DNA of 64,000 nt, taken from positions 1,178,001 to 1,242,000 of the forward strand of contig JAULSU010000003.1 of assembly GCA_030512335.1 (NCBI GenBank). The letters run 5' to 3'. The notes under the pieces were generated by a model. It searched no databases, was not told the DNA's origin, and was given only the letters and a program-made list of their open reading frames with translations. Below are positions 1 through 13,331 of the stretch, in pieces. This DNA is from Immersiella caudata. Taxonomy: Eukaryota; Ascomycota; Sordariomycetes; Sordariales; Lasiosphaeriaceae. Position numbers and translations under genes: made by a program. Each line of letters starts with the position of its first letter. Within the stretch, counting starts at the first letter, position 1.

Positions 1-3000
1 CGATGTTGCGCCAAAGCGGCCGATTTCTGCAATGCAGGCTACGTCATAGACTTGCGGGAATCCAACATCGCGGAATGCCGCTAGGCCGGAAGTGGCCTAG
101 CTGAGCGTTTTGGGAGATTTTCTTTTGGCAGCGCCCCACGTCCGACCAACGGTCCGGGAGTTGGTTGTCTGGCGACATTCCATTCCAGCCTTCAAAACTC
201 GGGAACCAAGCCGCATCCGTGGACGCCCAGGCACCGCGTCGTCAAGGCGAAAGGACTCTGCCGCGTCCAAAACCCAAGGCGGAGGCAGTTCAGGAGACCA
301 CGAGACCTCGCGTGCATGGCTCCGCAAAGGGGAAGAGCCACGCCTCGTGGCTTCTTCCCGGCGCCAACCCATTTTCGCTCGAACTCCCACCAGGTCCGAA
401 CCTTGTTTGCTTGGTTGGGGAAGCGGGGGAACGAGTCGTCGATGCTCGGTACCGTTCACCCATATTTTCGCCGGACCTTGGATTAGGTGGTTCTCGCTTC
501 AAAGTTGCGAAACGAACGTTCGATGTTGACGTTATGACGAGGCCAGTATCGCTTGGCGCCTCCATTCAGACGGTGTCGAGGCCGGAGGCTGGAGGCTGGA
601 AGCTCGCTCCCCTTGCTGGTATGTGCTCTCTGCGGGGAAAGCAAATCATCTTCGATCCATGTCGTTGCTCCCACAATATGCGAGTCACGGAGTCTGGGGT
701 TTCCCGCGGGCTTTTTGCTGTCCACACAGAGGTCGGATATGCATCTTTCTCGATAGCGTAGCCTGCCGAAACGTACTGTGCTGCATGTTTTGGGATAACT
801 CGAGGCACACCAGACGAATGGTTCTGCTGTGTGTGGCAATGGTCTCGGCTCCGTTAGGGGCGGTGCAGGACGTCAAACACCAACATTGCTGTTTCCCCGC
901 CTGGAGGAGCGCCTCACCGTTGTCCAGACCAGCGGCGTAACAGCTCGCCGTGGCAGAGAAAGCAAAGTATTGGGAATGGACAGGTTGACGGTTGCTCTCC
1001 AACCCCCTGAGCCCGGAGGGGTAGCCCACGGCCAATCGTTCGCGGCCAGTAGGGACCAAGAGGCAGGGCGGAGCGTGCCCACAATTGGTTGAGACCGGCG
1101 ACTGTGAATAATTCCTACATATGTAGGACGGGGAGGAAAATGAAGGGAAGCAGAAAACTTGGAAGCAACCCCGCAAGCCCCCTTCGGCCCGTCAACGATC
1201 AGCGGGGAACCGGAGCAGAAGCTACGCTGGCGTGCATGAATGCCCCCTACACCGGCTGTTCGTGTTTACGCGGCTGAGAAGTGCGTCTGGATCGCCGACC
1301 CGCCCTGAGATGCCCCGAGAGAGTCCACTGTTGACAGCTCGTGGTGGATGCGCTGACGATAGTGTCAAAGTAACCGGCTCGGCGCGGCATAGAACTGAGC
1401 GTTGGATAAACAATCCTAAGTGTTTTCGGCGAACGTAAGAGTCCATCAAAGGCTGGACGCTGCGAAGAGGGGCTCCATCCATTCCCACCTCGGAATCTGT
1501 AGTTGAGGGCAGGCAATGTCGTGTTGCTTTATCGGGCCTGCGTGTTGACCAGGCGGGTGCGCCAGAGTGGTCGGTTGTTGGCAAGGAGGGGGTGGTTGGA
1601 GGGGCAAGATGGTGGGTGGTTTTGCATCCTTCAAGCTCATCGATATCGAATCCAATTCCCACCTCCACCACCAGAATCCCATCCACTATGCTTCCACCCC
1701 CACCTGGCTATCTTGCATGGCCCTGATAATCAGTTCCACCGTCGACACGAAGACGAGCCCATCCCAACGGGAGAGGAACACTCTGCCGTTGTCGATCGAA
1801 AGACCCTGCTTCTCGGGAGACCCCTAAGTGAACCCTTCGGCGGGCCCCTCGCGAGGGACCCTGAGCTACTCCCCGCCGCCGAAGAGAGTGTCGCCCGGTG
1901 TGAGAATGGCGACGATAAATCTCGAATTGCATCAAAAATTCAGAACTGATGTGAGGATATGGGCGTCGCGGGGAGGTCTGGGCAGCATGACGGCCAACCA
2001 CCTCACCCTGGGTGGCAACACCAAACCCGGGCAAGAGGCTCCGGGACGGCAGAGGTCGCGCTCACCTCCTCTTGCTTGGGCGACGTCTTGGCCTGTGTTT
2101 GGCCTGCTGCAGGCTGCAGACTGCAGGTTCTGTCGCGCGCCTGCGCCGTAACATCTGACATTTGATGAGCATTTCCATTGTCCGTGGGCGACGAAGCCCT
2201 TGGCAGGCTGGGCATTGCCGTCTTCCGATGGAGGCTGCTTCCGACAGGTTAGAAATACATATATACGCAGCCGGTTGTATCGCAGGATGCTGCCCCTCCA
2301 CCGCTATGGTCGAGTACGCATCAGTTGCGTTAGCGATACTCCCATGTCATTTGCAGCGGGCCAGAAGGGGAAGTCGACGGGAATAAACACGCGCAGCAGC
2401 CCGTCGCTGACCGACCAGCAATGCCGAAGGCGCGACCACGAGACTCTCGCTCGGCGACGCCAGCAGCAATGCAAAAATGATACGGAAATGACGGGATGGT
2501 GCCATCGCGGCTGCAGGAAGTCATCTTTAATTCGGGTTTGTAAACGAGCAGAAACGGCCGGTGTTGTATTGCATGATGTCTCGAGCAACGAACAATCCTT
2601 TCCATCGTATGTTGCGGCGTGGAAACGTTCTGTCGCACACTGTGTCGTGATTCTTGGCGCCGATTTGACACTGTCCTGCCAAAAACGCTGCCACCACCAA
2701 TGACCCAAACGCCGGAAAAGCCGTTGTCAGTGCTTGACGCTGGCTGCCTCTGCACCCACGTGTGTGGTTGGGCCGTGACCAGCCAAACGAGAGCCTGCTC
2801 TAACCGTGGCCTGTGATTGGTCAATGGCAGAGATAAGAAACATCCTAATCAAGCTGGAGGGGCAAAGATCCCCTCCGATCTTGGCGGGCTAGGGCCGGTT
2901 GGTCTCGTTTAGCCTTGCCCAGCATGGAAAGGGCGAGGACGAAGCGAAACGAAACCGAAGGAAGCTGATAACAGATAGTGAGGCAGCCAAAAGCGAAAAT

Positions 3001-6000
3001 TTATTCACCTGCCGTTTGCTCCCCGTATAGGGTATGGGTAGCCGTGCCTCTAGTGTGCAACACGCTAATGTCTCGATAGAAGGGCGATTCTTGGCTGGCG
3101 GCGACTGACGAATGGTATCCGTGAAGGCAGTTGTGGTTCGGGCTGGGACTCCATCGCCGAGGTGGGCCGACGCACAATGTCAGATCATGGTGTTGCGCGC
3201 GGGCCAGGGACTGCCCGACATGGGTGACCTGACCGTGGGGCCTGCGCGCCAAGGTGAAGGATGGAAACCCACGGGAAATTCGTGCGCGGCGCGGCGTGGC
3301 GATCGCGATGGATGAGACCGTTGAAAAGAGCCAGGAGAAGGCCAAGCTTATCGTCGCAGAGGCTGGCATTCACTGCGGTACGATGCACTGTCGGGCTGTC
3401 CAACGCTTCTCTCGTGGAATCATCATGTCGTGCGCACATGTTTGTTTGTGTTGTAGGACGTCTTGTTATCAGTGATTGACGCCCCGGCTCGGGGATCTGG
3501 CTGGCTTACAGCGCCGAAGCCCTCTCGCAATCGAGGCGCAAGGGTGGGATGCTTGAAAGAACCACTTTTTCCGCGTCTTGGTAGGCCTTGGATCCCCAAA
3601 AGGACTGAAACCACCAAGAGCCTCTATCAAGTGCCCTGATCCGTGCCGCCAGACGATCGTGACATCTCGGCACCGCAGGGAGGGCCTTGCTGGATATTGC
3701 CGGCAGCGAGTGTGCAGAGCGCAGTAAACATAAAGTGGCATTTGAGACGAGCATGAAGGGCTGCTGTGGTGGAACAGAAGCGATGCAGGAGCGTTATCAC
3801 CAACCCAGCTCACATCTAGCCGTCTCCAACCGCAGGCGCGCCCATTCCCAGCGGTTCGTTGAACAGGAGGTTTGACGAATGAGATCGACAATGGGAGCAG
3901 AGACGGGACACGAAGTATGAGCGGCATGATCCCGAAAATAGCAGACGGGTATTGCCATTTGCGACTCTAACATCGATCCGTGATCGATGGCGCTTCTCGC
4001 TCGTCGTGCCGTTTCATCTGCTGCACGAGCGGACAGGAATGTCAACATGTTACTCTCTGCGAGATTACTGTGCACTTTCAGGAGCGAGGGGCTGGCTGTC
4101 CGCCCTCGAGTTGATGTTGGGCCTGATCCCGCAGAGGTGTCGGATCGTGTCGGATGCTGTCAGATTGTCAATCCACCGGCACTGCCAGCCCTATCTGAGG
4201 GTTGACTTCCGGGGGCTGTTGAGCGGGCGCCACAAATCGCCGGTCCTCGGAGCTGCTTATCAGCAACCGATACGGATTGCATTGAGGCGGCCGGATGATA
4301 TGACAATATACACATTGGCGCTGCAGAGGTTCGAAAGCGTCACTTGTTTGCGTTGCTGCCAGGCCGAAGCTTTCGATTCGAAATCGTCTCCTCCAGACTC
4401 AAACCGGGCCTGCCGTCAAGACGGCTTCCTCCACGCGGATGGAGAGTCCCGCCAATTGGGCTGCTGGTGCACGTTGACCCCTCGCTGAACCTGCGCCGGC
4501 CGGCACATACGGCACGCCAGGATGGCGCGATAAAGTTAGCACTTTGGCGATGTGGGCTGAGGGCGAGGGGATTTCACGGTTATTAGGTAAAACGTCCTAG
4601 CATTTCTGGAGACTGGCATCTCAAGTTTGACAAAAGCCATCTTTGAGACACTGTGCGGCCAGACCAATGCTTCTCCGCCGCAAAGGTGAACTGATTGGCG
4701 CTTTTCCTCTTTTCATGGCGTGCGCGATGGCTTGCATCAAACGCTGGGACCAGACAGGGGTTAACTTTAGCCTCATGCAAGGCAAGCAACCAGCGACAGG
4801 GGGAGCGAGGAGAGTTCGGCCAATCAGCGGGCGATACTGCTTCTGATAACAAGATGCGGTGTGAACAGTCGCGGAGATTTGTTAGGCTCGCATTTCTGGT
4901 GCGATGGCCAAGCAGCCAGGATGTTGATATGTACTGCCAGTATCAGCCCTGCATGTCGTCGCCAGGCGTGCATCAAACTCCTGCGCTGCTGTCCCTTTCC
5001 AGTGAAGGACGTCGAGATCCCGAGCCTTCAAGCGCGAGGTCGGCCCTTGGGGGTGATCCACCCGCAGCTCAGACGTCGAAATAGGCGCGGCCACGGGGTT
5101 AGCAATGGAGTCTGTGAGGGTTCGCAGTCGGCTGCGCTGCAGGCAACGACCCTTCAGGAGATCTGGACGAGCCTCCCGGATCCGCGGCTAGGCTACGGCC
5201 GCGATGCAAGTCATGTTGAGAATGGAGAATCCGTGAGGGGGAGAGGGATAGGGTAGACCGCGCATCGAGGTCTCCCTTGCTTTTAGTTTTGTCGGTGAGC
5301 AGTCGCGGCGCCGTCATCCTTGGCCAGCCAGCATGGACAGGCTTGTCGTGAGAGGCCAGACCTTGCGCCAAATGGCATCGAGAGCCACCGTCATGTCCTC
5401 AACCTTCGACCCCGCTCGATGGTTTATCTTCGTGCCTCAGCTTCAAGATGTTACTGCGTAGCTGAAGGCCCATCAGCGCGCCGGGTAGCGTCTTCTCCAA
5501 CTTGCAAGCGGTTACGAGAGTTGACAAGCTTGGTACATGACACGGGTAGCGTGACCTTCAGCAACGGCTCGGAACCCATACCACCGACCAAGCGGCTAAC
5601 GCCAGCATCGGGTCTCCAAGTACGTCCGAGTTTGCTCGAGCGGTGCGTGTTTTGTGGATCGCCCCCGGAGCCGATGTTCTTCATCCACCGGGTTTCATCG
5701 TGGGATCGTCAAAAGGAACAGTGTGAAACCACTGTGCCTCCGTATGTAATTCTAAGGGGATAATGTCGAGTGCGCCTCATCCGGAAGCGCAGCGGCGATG
5801 AGAAGTCTTTTGAGCCCGCGACCTGGAATCGATCAGGTTCTATGGTTGAGTCGTGACGGATGGCGTCCGTACTGTGAGCAACGGGCGTCGGGGCACGTCC
5901 CCGGAACGGAGGTCGGAGTAAAATGTGGACAGACCGGCCGATACGGTGGACATATCCACCAGGCATTTTACCCTCCCGTGGTTGGAAGTTGGATGGTTGA

Positions 6001-7600
6001 GGTCCGTTCGGGGGCCGGTTGCCCACTAAAAATTACTCCCTGCGCAATCCAGAAGCAGCTAACGTTAGCCTTTGTCGCAGTTCTTTTTGGCGTCTGGGCC
6101 TAACCGCTCGCCGCACTCCTTTGCCAGCAGTCGTCTTTGAAGCCAGACCAGGCTACACTTCGCTGAAGACAACTTGAAGACGGCTCCTCAAAACAGCGTT
6201 GATGGCGACTGTCGGCTCTCAGCTCGATCAGATTAGAAACCGTCACTAATCCGTCCTGGCCCATAGAGAGGCCCCTCAGACCTTCGTCGACCAGGGCCTT
6301 CCGCACGCCTGTTGCTGACGTGATGGGTTTTGCTGAAACAAACGTGATGACAGCCGGGGCTGACCCAGGATCCCCGGAGGTATGATGAGCGAGGTCATTG
6401 CATCCCCACCAGCTCCGCAGCTAGCTGCCGAATGGTAGTGCGAGTGCCACATCGGAGGCTTCTTCTTTGCAGTCGAATTAGCAACAAAGCGGCGAGCTGG
6501 AAATGTGGTCGCCGCCGAAGAGAAGAAAATATTTGTGCGGCTCAAAACCCCCAGTCTAGTCAAGCGCAGCTCTGGCTGGCCGGAGATTGGGGTTTCTAGG
6601 CTCCCATGTTGCTGAGACAGACCGTTTTCGTTGACCCAAAAATGCCTGGGTGGTCCGGGTGGCGGCTGGAACATTCGCCGACGTCATTGTGGCACCGTTT
6701 TGGGTCTTTGGCTTGCTGCGTGCCAAGCCTGCGCCGGACGCACCGGTGTGGCCTGCGCACGCACGCCAGGGCGAGAGACTGGCAGTGGACTGCAATGCAA
6801 TGCCTCTGGCTGTTGCGAATCAGATTGGGGAAACTGGGTGCATTGCAAGTCGGCGACCAGACCCAGATGGATGGATGTGCGTCCAGAAGCGGAGAAGAAG
6901 CAACTGAGCGAATTGCGCCATTCCATTGGGCGGATTGCTCGTTTTGCCTTTCTGTCTTTGCCTCTCGATTCGTCGCACCCCAGAATGAGAGCTGTTGGCC
7001 GCAACTCAAAGGTTACAAGTGCGGGGGATAGCAAACAAGACCAGTGTGGCCGGCGAGATACTGTAGAGTGTCAGGCGGCTTCTTCCAAGGAGCAGAGAGC
7101 ATCGAGATGGCGCTATCGCCTTCTAGTGCGAGCCAGATCCAACCACGGCGTACAGCCCCCACTATCCCCCATCGCCGGTGCAGTGTAGAGTAGAATCTTT
7201 ATCCTGACGAGCCATGGCCGAGGACAGCCAAGTGGGCGGGCTTGGGGGCATCGCGGCAACTGGTGATGGCTTGTTCCTTGCTAAGAGGGGCGGAGTGGGC
7301 TGTTCGAAACCTTGGAACTCTTGAAGCTAGGGAGCGCTGCCCGTCAACGGAAACCGGCACAGGCTTCGAGTCTCGTAGCGCTGTATCCGGATGCAGTGTG
7401 AATCGCGCTCGCTGCTCAACTTGCGCGTTCCGCGCCGGCTCGGTGGGCCTGGCCGACACCGGGAGGAAAAGGGTGGTCTGGAAGCAAGCTGGAAGAAGGC
7501 ATTTCGACAGGCCCGACAGGGGGCGACGGAGCGCACAAACTGAGATGCGATGCCCTGCCTGCCGCGTGGGACTGTGCAGGAATTCGCACGGTGTACGGTA
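1..7600. other. Gene-poor region, no supportable gene
   Basis: Only short overlapping open frames occur here on both strands. None has a recognisable domain, a convincing splice structure or a family-like start or end. Base composition is mixed and GC-rich rather than AT-rich, so it does not look like a heavily RIP-mutated repeat. With the next 1.3 kb it forms about 8.9 kb upstream of the CBM21 gene. It may be a long regulatory region or hold non-coding RNAs. I saw no tRNA, transposase or reverse-transcriptase fragments. Confidence 0.5.
6058..6069. repeat. 12-bp perfect palindrome, copy 1
   Basis: GCTAACGTTAGC is its own reverse complement. The same 12-mer recurs at 7680-7691, both upstream of the CBM21 gene. 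It could be a binding site for a dimeric transcription factor; that function is inferred only from symmetry and repetition. Confidence 0.45.
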
Positions 7601-7679
7601 CCTCCACTCATGGGCTGTTGGCGAAGGTGCTCACCTCGCCATCGCCGTCCCACTTTCCCACCAAAAAAACGACAGCGGC

Positions 7680-7691
7680 GCTAACGTTAGC
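7680..7691. repeat. 12-bp perfect palindrome, copy 2
   Basis: Second exact copy of GCTAACGTTAGC, about 1.26 kb before the CBM21 start codon, in a region that becomes pyrimidine-rich as fungal promoters and leaders often do. Confidence 0.45.
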
Positions 7692-8595
7692 AGGGCAAGG
7701 ACCAGCATCCTTGCAGGAACCATGTACCGCTGCAGAAGAGTACGTACCTCGATCCGTGCACTCAGCGTCGCCTGCTTTTTACCTTCCCTCTAACGCTGAC
7801 TCCTCCACCATCGCCTCCCGAGCCTCCTGCTCTTTTGTCTTAACATTGCACCTCCTCCAGGCCAGCCCTCCTCAAGCCAACCTTCCAGGGAGTCCGATTG
7901 CACCACCGCAACGGATTGTCGCCGCCGTCTCCTCCACTGTCGTTCCATTTTTCAGGTGAGTTGTTTGCGCAGCGCGAGGTACGGGTACACCCTCCACGCG
8001 CTTGCACTGTCTCGCCGCTCGCACGCCCCCCCTTGTCTGCCCACCCCGGTCTCTCCATTCCTTAACCCCCATCATTCAAAACCAGCGCTGCTCCCCCGTC
8101 GACCGCTTGCCATTCCTCCTCCTCTGCCGCAAGCACTCACCCGTGTTTACCACATAAGACCCTCGTGGTTCTTTCTTCGTCCCGACGGTGGCCGCTGACA
8201 ACAGCAGACAGCCGAGACCAGGACACGCCGTGCCCTCCTCGAACGTCGTCGTCGACCCAGACCAGGGCGACCACCTCGCTGCGGACGACACCTCCGGTCG
8301 CCATTCTTGAGGCCTTCGAATCCGTTCTCCCGCGCAGCGCCGAGAATTTTCGTTTCGGCCTGGACGGATTACAGTTTTCCTCGGCCGCTTTCCACGTCGA
8401 ACCGGTCGCTTCCCCCTCTTCGCGGCACACGACAAGAGCGAAAACACTCGAGTGACGCTCGTCCGCCGCGATAACTCCCCTTCCATCCATTTCCCTCTCC
8501 CCTGTCGAATATCCGACTTGGGATTTTGCAAGAGCTAGCCTTGTTGCTGGAATACTGCCTTGGTAGCTCTTGCCCGTTCCACCATCGCTACAACA

Positions 8596-8812
8596 GTGAG
8601 TGGTCCCGACGACGGAGTGAATGGCCTGTGCGGGTGCTTCGGATTGTTGGGAAGCAGATTTCTGTCTGGTCCAGCCAGGTCGAATCGTCTCCTACTTTCC
8701 GGGTCACCCTCCCCTCCCCTCCTCATCCTATCGACCCCCGGCCCCATTCTTCCACCTTCAACCATGGGGCACGAGGTGGCTTAAGAGAGCTTCGCTAACC
8801 CTCTCCCCACAG
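8596..8812 (+). other. Predicted intron in the 5' leader of the CBM21 gene
   Basis: A consensus donor GTGAGT at 8596 pairs with a strong acceptor at 8812, preceded by a GCTAAC branch site and a pyrimidine tract. The interval lies wholly upstream of the start codon at 8941, so it would be a leader intron. Its excision is a prediction. Confidence 0.4.
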
Positions 8813-8940
8813 CTTCTTTTCTCTGCCTCCCAAGCCCCCACCGAGGGCGGACGTGGTACATGAATCGGTTTTAAGCGTTCGCACTGATCCGTTGTTCGAC
8901 AAATACTCCATCGACAGCAAACGTTATCCAATCCGCGAGA

Positions 8941-11420
8941 ATGCCTTACACACCCCCATCCAGGTCACCGGCATCGACCGCACCATCATCGCCCGATATG
9001 AGCCGGAGATCTTCGTTCCATCAGTCACCAACAACCGCCTCCAGACAGATGCTACCCCGTTCGGCTTCCTATCTCACAAAACATCGACGGACGCCGTCAG
9101 CACCATCAGCCACTCCACGAACCGTGTCCGAGCCTTCTCCCGAGTCTACATCGGAGGATTTGAAAGGGATGATGACGAGCCCGAGCGTTCGCCAGTCACC
9201 ACCACCAATAACTGGGGATCGTCGGATGCCGACGGGCGCAATCATCTCGCCTCCGGATTCTTCTAGTGACGACGATGATCTCCCGGAAGTGCGCGGCCAG
9301 GCTCGTGGCAGGCAGATGGATGACTTGAATGCGCTAAAGGTCGCCATTAGCCAGATCCCGCAAGATAGGTCAAGCTCGCCGAGCAAGGATACTGCGCCGA
9401 GGGAAAGGTCTAGCGTCGATGATCTCGCCTTGCCATCGCAAGCGAGCTCCGTTTCCGAAGGTATGCCCCACAGCTTCAGCACAGGTTCGCTCGACGAGCT
9501 CGCAACGGGTGGCGGTCGAAAATTCTCCCACGCGAGATCGGCAACAGAACCTAACCTTCAAAGCCTCTCTGTGGACAATTCGTTGACGGCGTCTGAAGAG
9601 GACACCGACGAAGACATTCTTCGGAAGCCCCAGATGGTGCGGAAGAAGTCCGGCGAGCTTGTGCGGCCAGCGTTGCGGGGATCTTCGCGGAGGCGACCCT
9701 CGAGCATGCCCGGCACGCCAACGTTCTCCAAGGCGGTGCACTTCGACTCCCACCTTGAACATGTCAGGCATTTCCTTCAGGTCGACCGCCCCCTCGCTGT
9801 CAGCGCTGGCTCGTCGCCAAACGAAATCTACGACAGTGATACCGAGTACCCCTTCACTGGTGGTGATCGGTCTGTCGGGCGGTCGCCCCCTTTTGAGTGG
9901 GAGATCGTCATGAACAACTTCCCTGTTGAGACCGCTGCCCGAAGAGCCCAGCCCGTTCTGCTGGAGCGAGTGTGGTTGTCGGCGGACCAAAAGTGTCTGA
10001 TTGGGTCGGTCGCTGCGGCCAATCTCGCGTTCCAGAAGTATGTTACGTGCAGGTTCACGCTCGATTACTGGAAGACGACCTCCGAAGTTGCTGCTGAATA
10101 CGTGGCCGAGATTCGCCCAGCCGAGAACCCCGTTGGACGCGATAGGTTCAACTTCACCATCAAACTCTCCGATCTCGCCAACCTCGAGTCCAAGACGCTA
10201 TACTTCTGCATCCGGTACAATGTAAACGGGCAGGAGTACTGGGACAACAACGCCGGCATGAACTTTCAGGCTGACTTCCGGAAGAAGATGCTGCCGCAGA
10301 ACGGCAAGAAGGGTGTCATCGGCGCTGCCTCGAGGCCAGTTAACGGCTTGCCCAAAAGCACTCGACGAGCCAACCCGCCTACGGGGCCGCGGCCCAAGCC
10401 GATGCCCGTTGGTACTGACGACTTTGTCGATAACCCGAAGCTCCTGTTCGATCAGTCTATCCACGATTATCTCGGCGAAGCGGGACCGACAAGCATCAGA
10501 CTCAAGGGTGCCAGGTCGTCGAGCAACCTTCCGAGCGACAACCTCCCGAGTCGCCTTTCTGCCCCAAGCGGCCAGGCTTTCGCCAACCGCTACGACTTTG
10601 GTGCATCCCTCACAGCTGCCATCCAGAGCGCCAAGGATCAGCTTTCGGATAAGCCTGATGGCCTGTACATGAAGTCATCCCGGAAGTCGTCCCCGGCACC
10701 CACGGATCCGACCAAGCCCAACAGAACCAACGCCAACGCCTCAAAGGGTCTCGCGCCCATCCCGTCTGTCGCCGTCGGCGGGCCAGGCTCGCCTAGCGCA
10801 AGTATCTCGTCATCTTCTTACGAGGAGCTCGTCAACAAGTATTGCTTTGTATGTACACCTCCATCATGACAGCTTCCTCGACTCTTGCCGCTATCCGGAT
10901 TGGACGAGAGGCAAGCTCTCGCCGCTTCATATCCTAGCAGGTTGCGCTAACATACTGGCCACAGTTTGGTACCAAGGGGTCTCAGCCTCGCTTCGACGGT
11001 GCCGACGACAACTCCAAGAGCACCAATACCAGCAACACGTCCAGCTACGATGGCAGCCCGGTCCAGATGGTTAACTACCATCACGCCCACAGCGGTACCC
11101 AGCATCACTCGCTCCACCCCGAAGGCCCGGACTCGTACTTCCATCACGCCTCAGCATTCGTGCCCATTGGGGCTTCTCCCTCGGAGTCCCCCATCCATAC
11201 GTTCTCACCACAGCAAATGGAGAGCCCCATCTCGGCGCCGTCTCAACGATCTCCTACTCCGACTCAGGCACTGGGCCGATCGTCCCCACCAGCCGCATCA
11301 GTGGGCAGCTATGCACACTTCGCTGGTACGTCGTCGAATGAGTACCCATACCAGCACATGCACGACCGCTTCCCTTTCTCTGGCACGGACGCTCATGCTG
11401 CGACAGCAATCCGTGGTTAG
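8941..11420 (+). CDS. Protein phosphatase 1 regulatory subunit with CBM21 domain (GAC1/PIG-like)
   Basis: Glycogen-targeting regulatory subunit of type-1 protein phosphatase, expected to bring the phosphatase to glycogen synthase. Two exons: 8941-10848 and 10965-11420, joined in phase 0 across a GTATGT...ACAG intron; predicted 787 residues. Residues 1-250 are Ser/Pro-rich and disordered. A KAVHFD motif near residue 264 fits the PP1-docking RVxF consensus and is followed by LEHVRHF, as in this family. The CBM21 fold spans about residues 318-445 and ends with the typical WDNNAGMNF stretch. The C-terminus is His/Ser-rich and follows the intron. The start is the first ATG of the frame and gives the usual MPYTPP-type N-terminus. 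The family call is firm; the carbohydrate ligand is inferred. Confidence 0.9.
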
Positions 11421-13331
11421 GTCACACATCCTCTACTCAAGTCCGACAATCTGTATATTACTCGCCGCGCCTCCATCTCGCGGCTGCCCAATCATTTTGG
11501 CGCCTGGCTTTCTGGTTGCTTTTCTTCCCAGCATCACTCGGCGGATCGGCGTTCGGGCGACACACGTTCCACTTTCAGCATAACGATAACGAGACCTGTT
11601 GTATGATATGACCCCCGAGACGGTTATACGGATGTCACGACTTGCTTTCATCCGCTACCTTGATGCTCCGGATTCATACCAACGGATCGCCCAGCGGTCG
11701 ATTGGTCTTTTGGCGATTGCTTCTTTGCCTTGCATGCATCCTCACGCCTATGCTTATCCAATGTCTCGGGGATCACGGCTGATGCCGGGTCTTTTGGTGT
11801 GTTTCGCGTTTATAATTGAGGTTGGTGGTGGATGGGTCAGCGGTTCTTGTTCCTGTGATGGATTGGTGGTGCTGGGGTAGGTTCGGAAAGGAACGGCAGC
11901 GGGAAGGAGAGGCCTGGGTGCCCTCGCGGCTGAGAGGCGGTCGAATTGGTAAATAATTACGCCGGCGTGCGAGGCGTTTGGGTGTAGGTTGTGTTTACCA
12001 GTTACAGTTTCTAGGTAGCACCGGACTAGGTTGGCAAAATAGGAGAGAATCAAGGAATAAATAAAACAAAATACTCTACTGGTGTCCGTCTTATTCCTGT
12101 TGCGGCGTGATAACTGTGTTGGCATTACCCGGCGCCTGCACTGGCCTGGCCACCCGCAAGGCTCTTGTGTGGATTGTAAAAAGACTTGATGTGTTGCATT
12201 TATGCCATGTTGTTTACGACACTGGGCTCTGGAGTTTGTGTTGTTGATGGTGTTTGTATCAGGCACAATACCGTGCTATGGTGGCCGGTGAATTTCATTG
12301 TCCGTTTCATAATGTAATTTCTCAAGTTCCCAAATCCTTCCAGAACGACGCCGATAGATTACGTGTGGTATCCTTCGTCCAGTCTTGGTCCAGTCTATTT
12401 CCAGTCTTCGTGTCGTCGACTAACTTGCTGGTTTCTTTAGCCGTCTCCTTAACAAAGCTCTTGTACTAATATTCTCAAGAGGACAACAAGGTGACCCCGT
12501 CCAAGACGAAGATAACAGCCATCTGAACTCACGAAATTCCATTATACGTTCATATTCCTGAGCTGGGGTGAGCTGTGGCTGCTTTGTCCCGAGCTTTCCC
12601 CAGCTCTTCACTGAGCGATGGTTACCCGATGCGTCGCCGCCACGTACCCAGCCCTAGAGGGTCAATTTCAGTCCCCAAGGCTAAAGATTCCGTTTGATAG
12701 GTACCATCCGTGTTGTCCGCGTTCCTGGCATACCATACTGGCGTGGCACACAGTCTCTAGTCGTTTGGATAGTGCAGGGTATTCTCGTACCAAGACTGGG
12801 CCCGACTCTCAGCGTCTCCGTCCACCCGACACGTCAAAATGCGACATCATCCGGGCCCCACCGCCACCTCCCTCCATCGCAGCCAACATCTTCCTCATCG
12901 ACGTCCCATTACTCCCGCTCGGCCCAGCCCCATACACCGCCTCCCCGAACATGCGCAGCTGCATCGAAACTGCCCATCGTTATAATGCTCTGACACATCC
13001 GACTTTTCCACGGCACAATCCAGTCTCGCCCACTCATCCTCGCCCTGTCCGTATCGCACGCACTCAGCGTTTTTCTGCTCGTTCCACCACGCCGGCAGCA
13101 GCCCTCTCTTGTAGGCGGTACAGGCGGCCATGGTGAGGGTCGGGTTTGGATGTTGACGGTGGTGCTTTTGGAAGAAAGGTGAGGAGGGAGGCGTGGTCGA
13201 CGAACTGGTAGCGAGAGGGGAATTGACCGTGGGGTAAAGGGTTTGTTTGCTTTTTTGGATTGCTTCCATTGGACAGTTGAGCTATTGGGCACCATCTAGT
13301 AAATAGTTGCGTCATTGTGGTCCCCATGCCA
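11421..13331. other. Spacer between the CBM21 gene and the GNAT locus
   Basis: Contains the 3' end of the CBM21 transcript and about 1.9 kb of mixed sequence with short ORFs on both strands. I recognise no domain, RNA gene or repeat. Confidence 0.5.
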
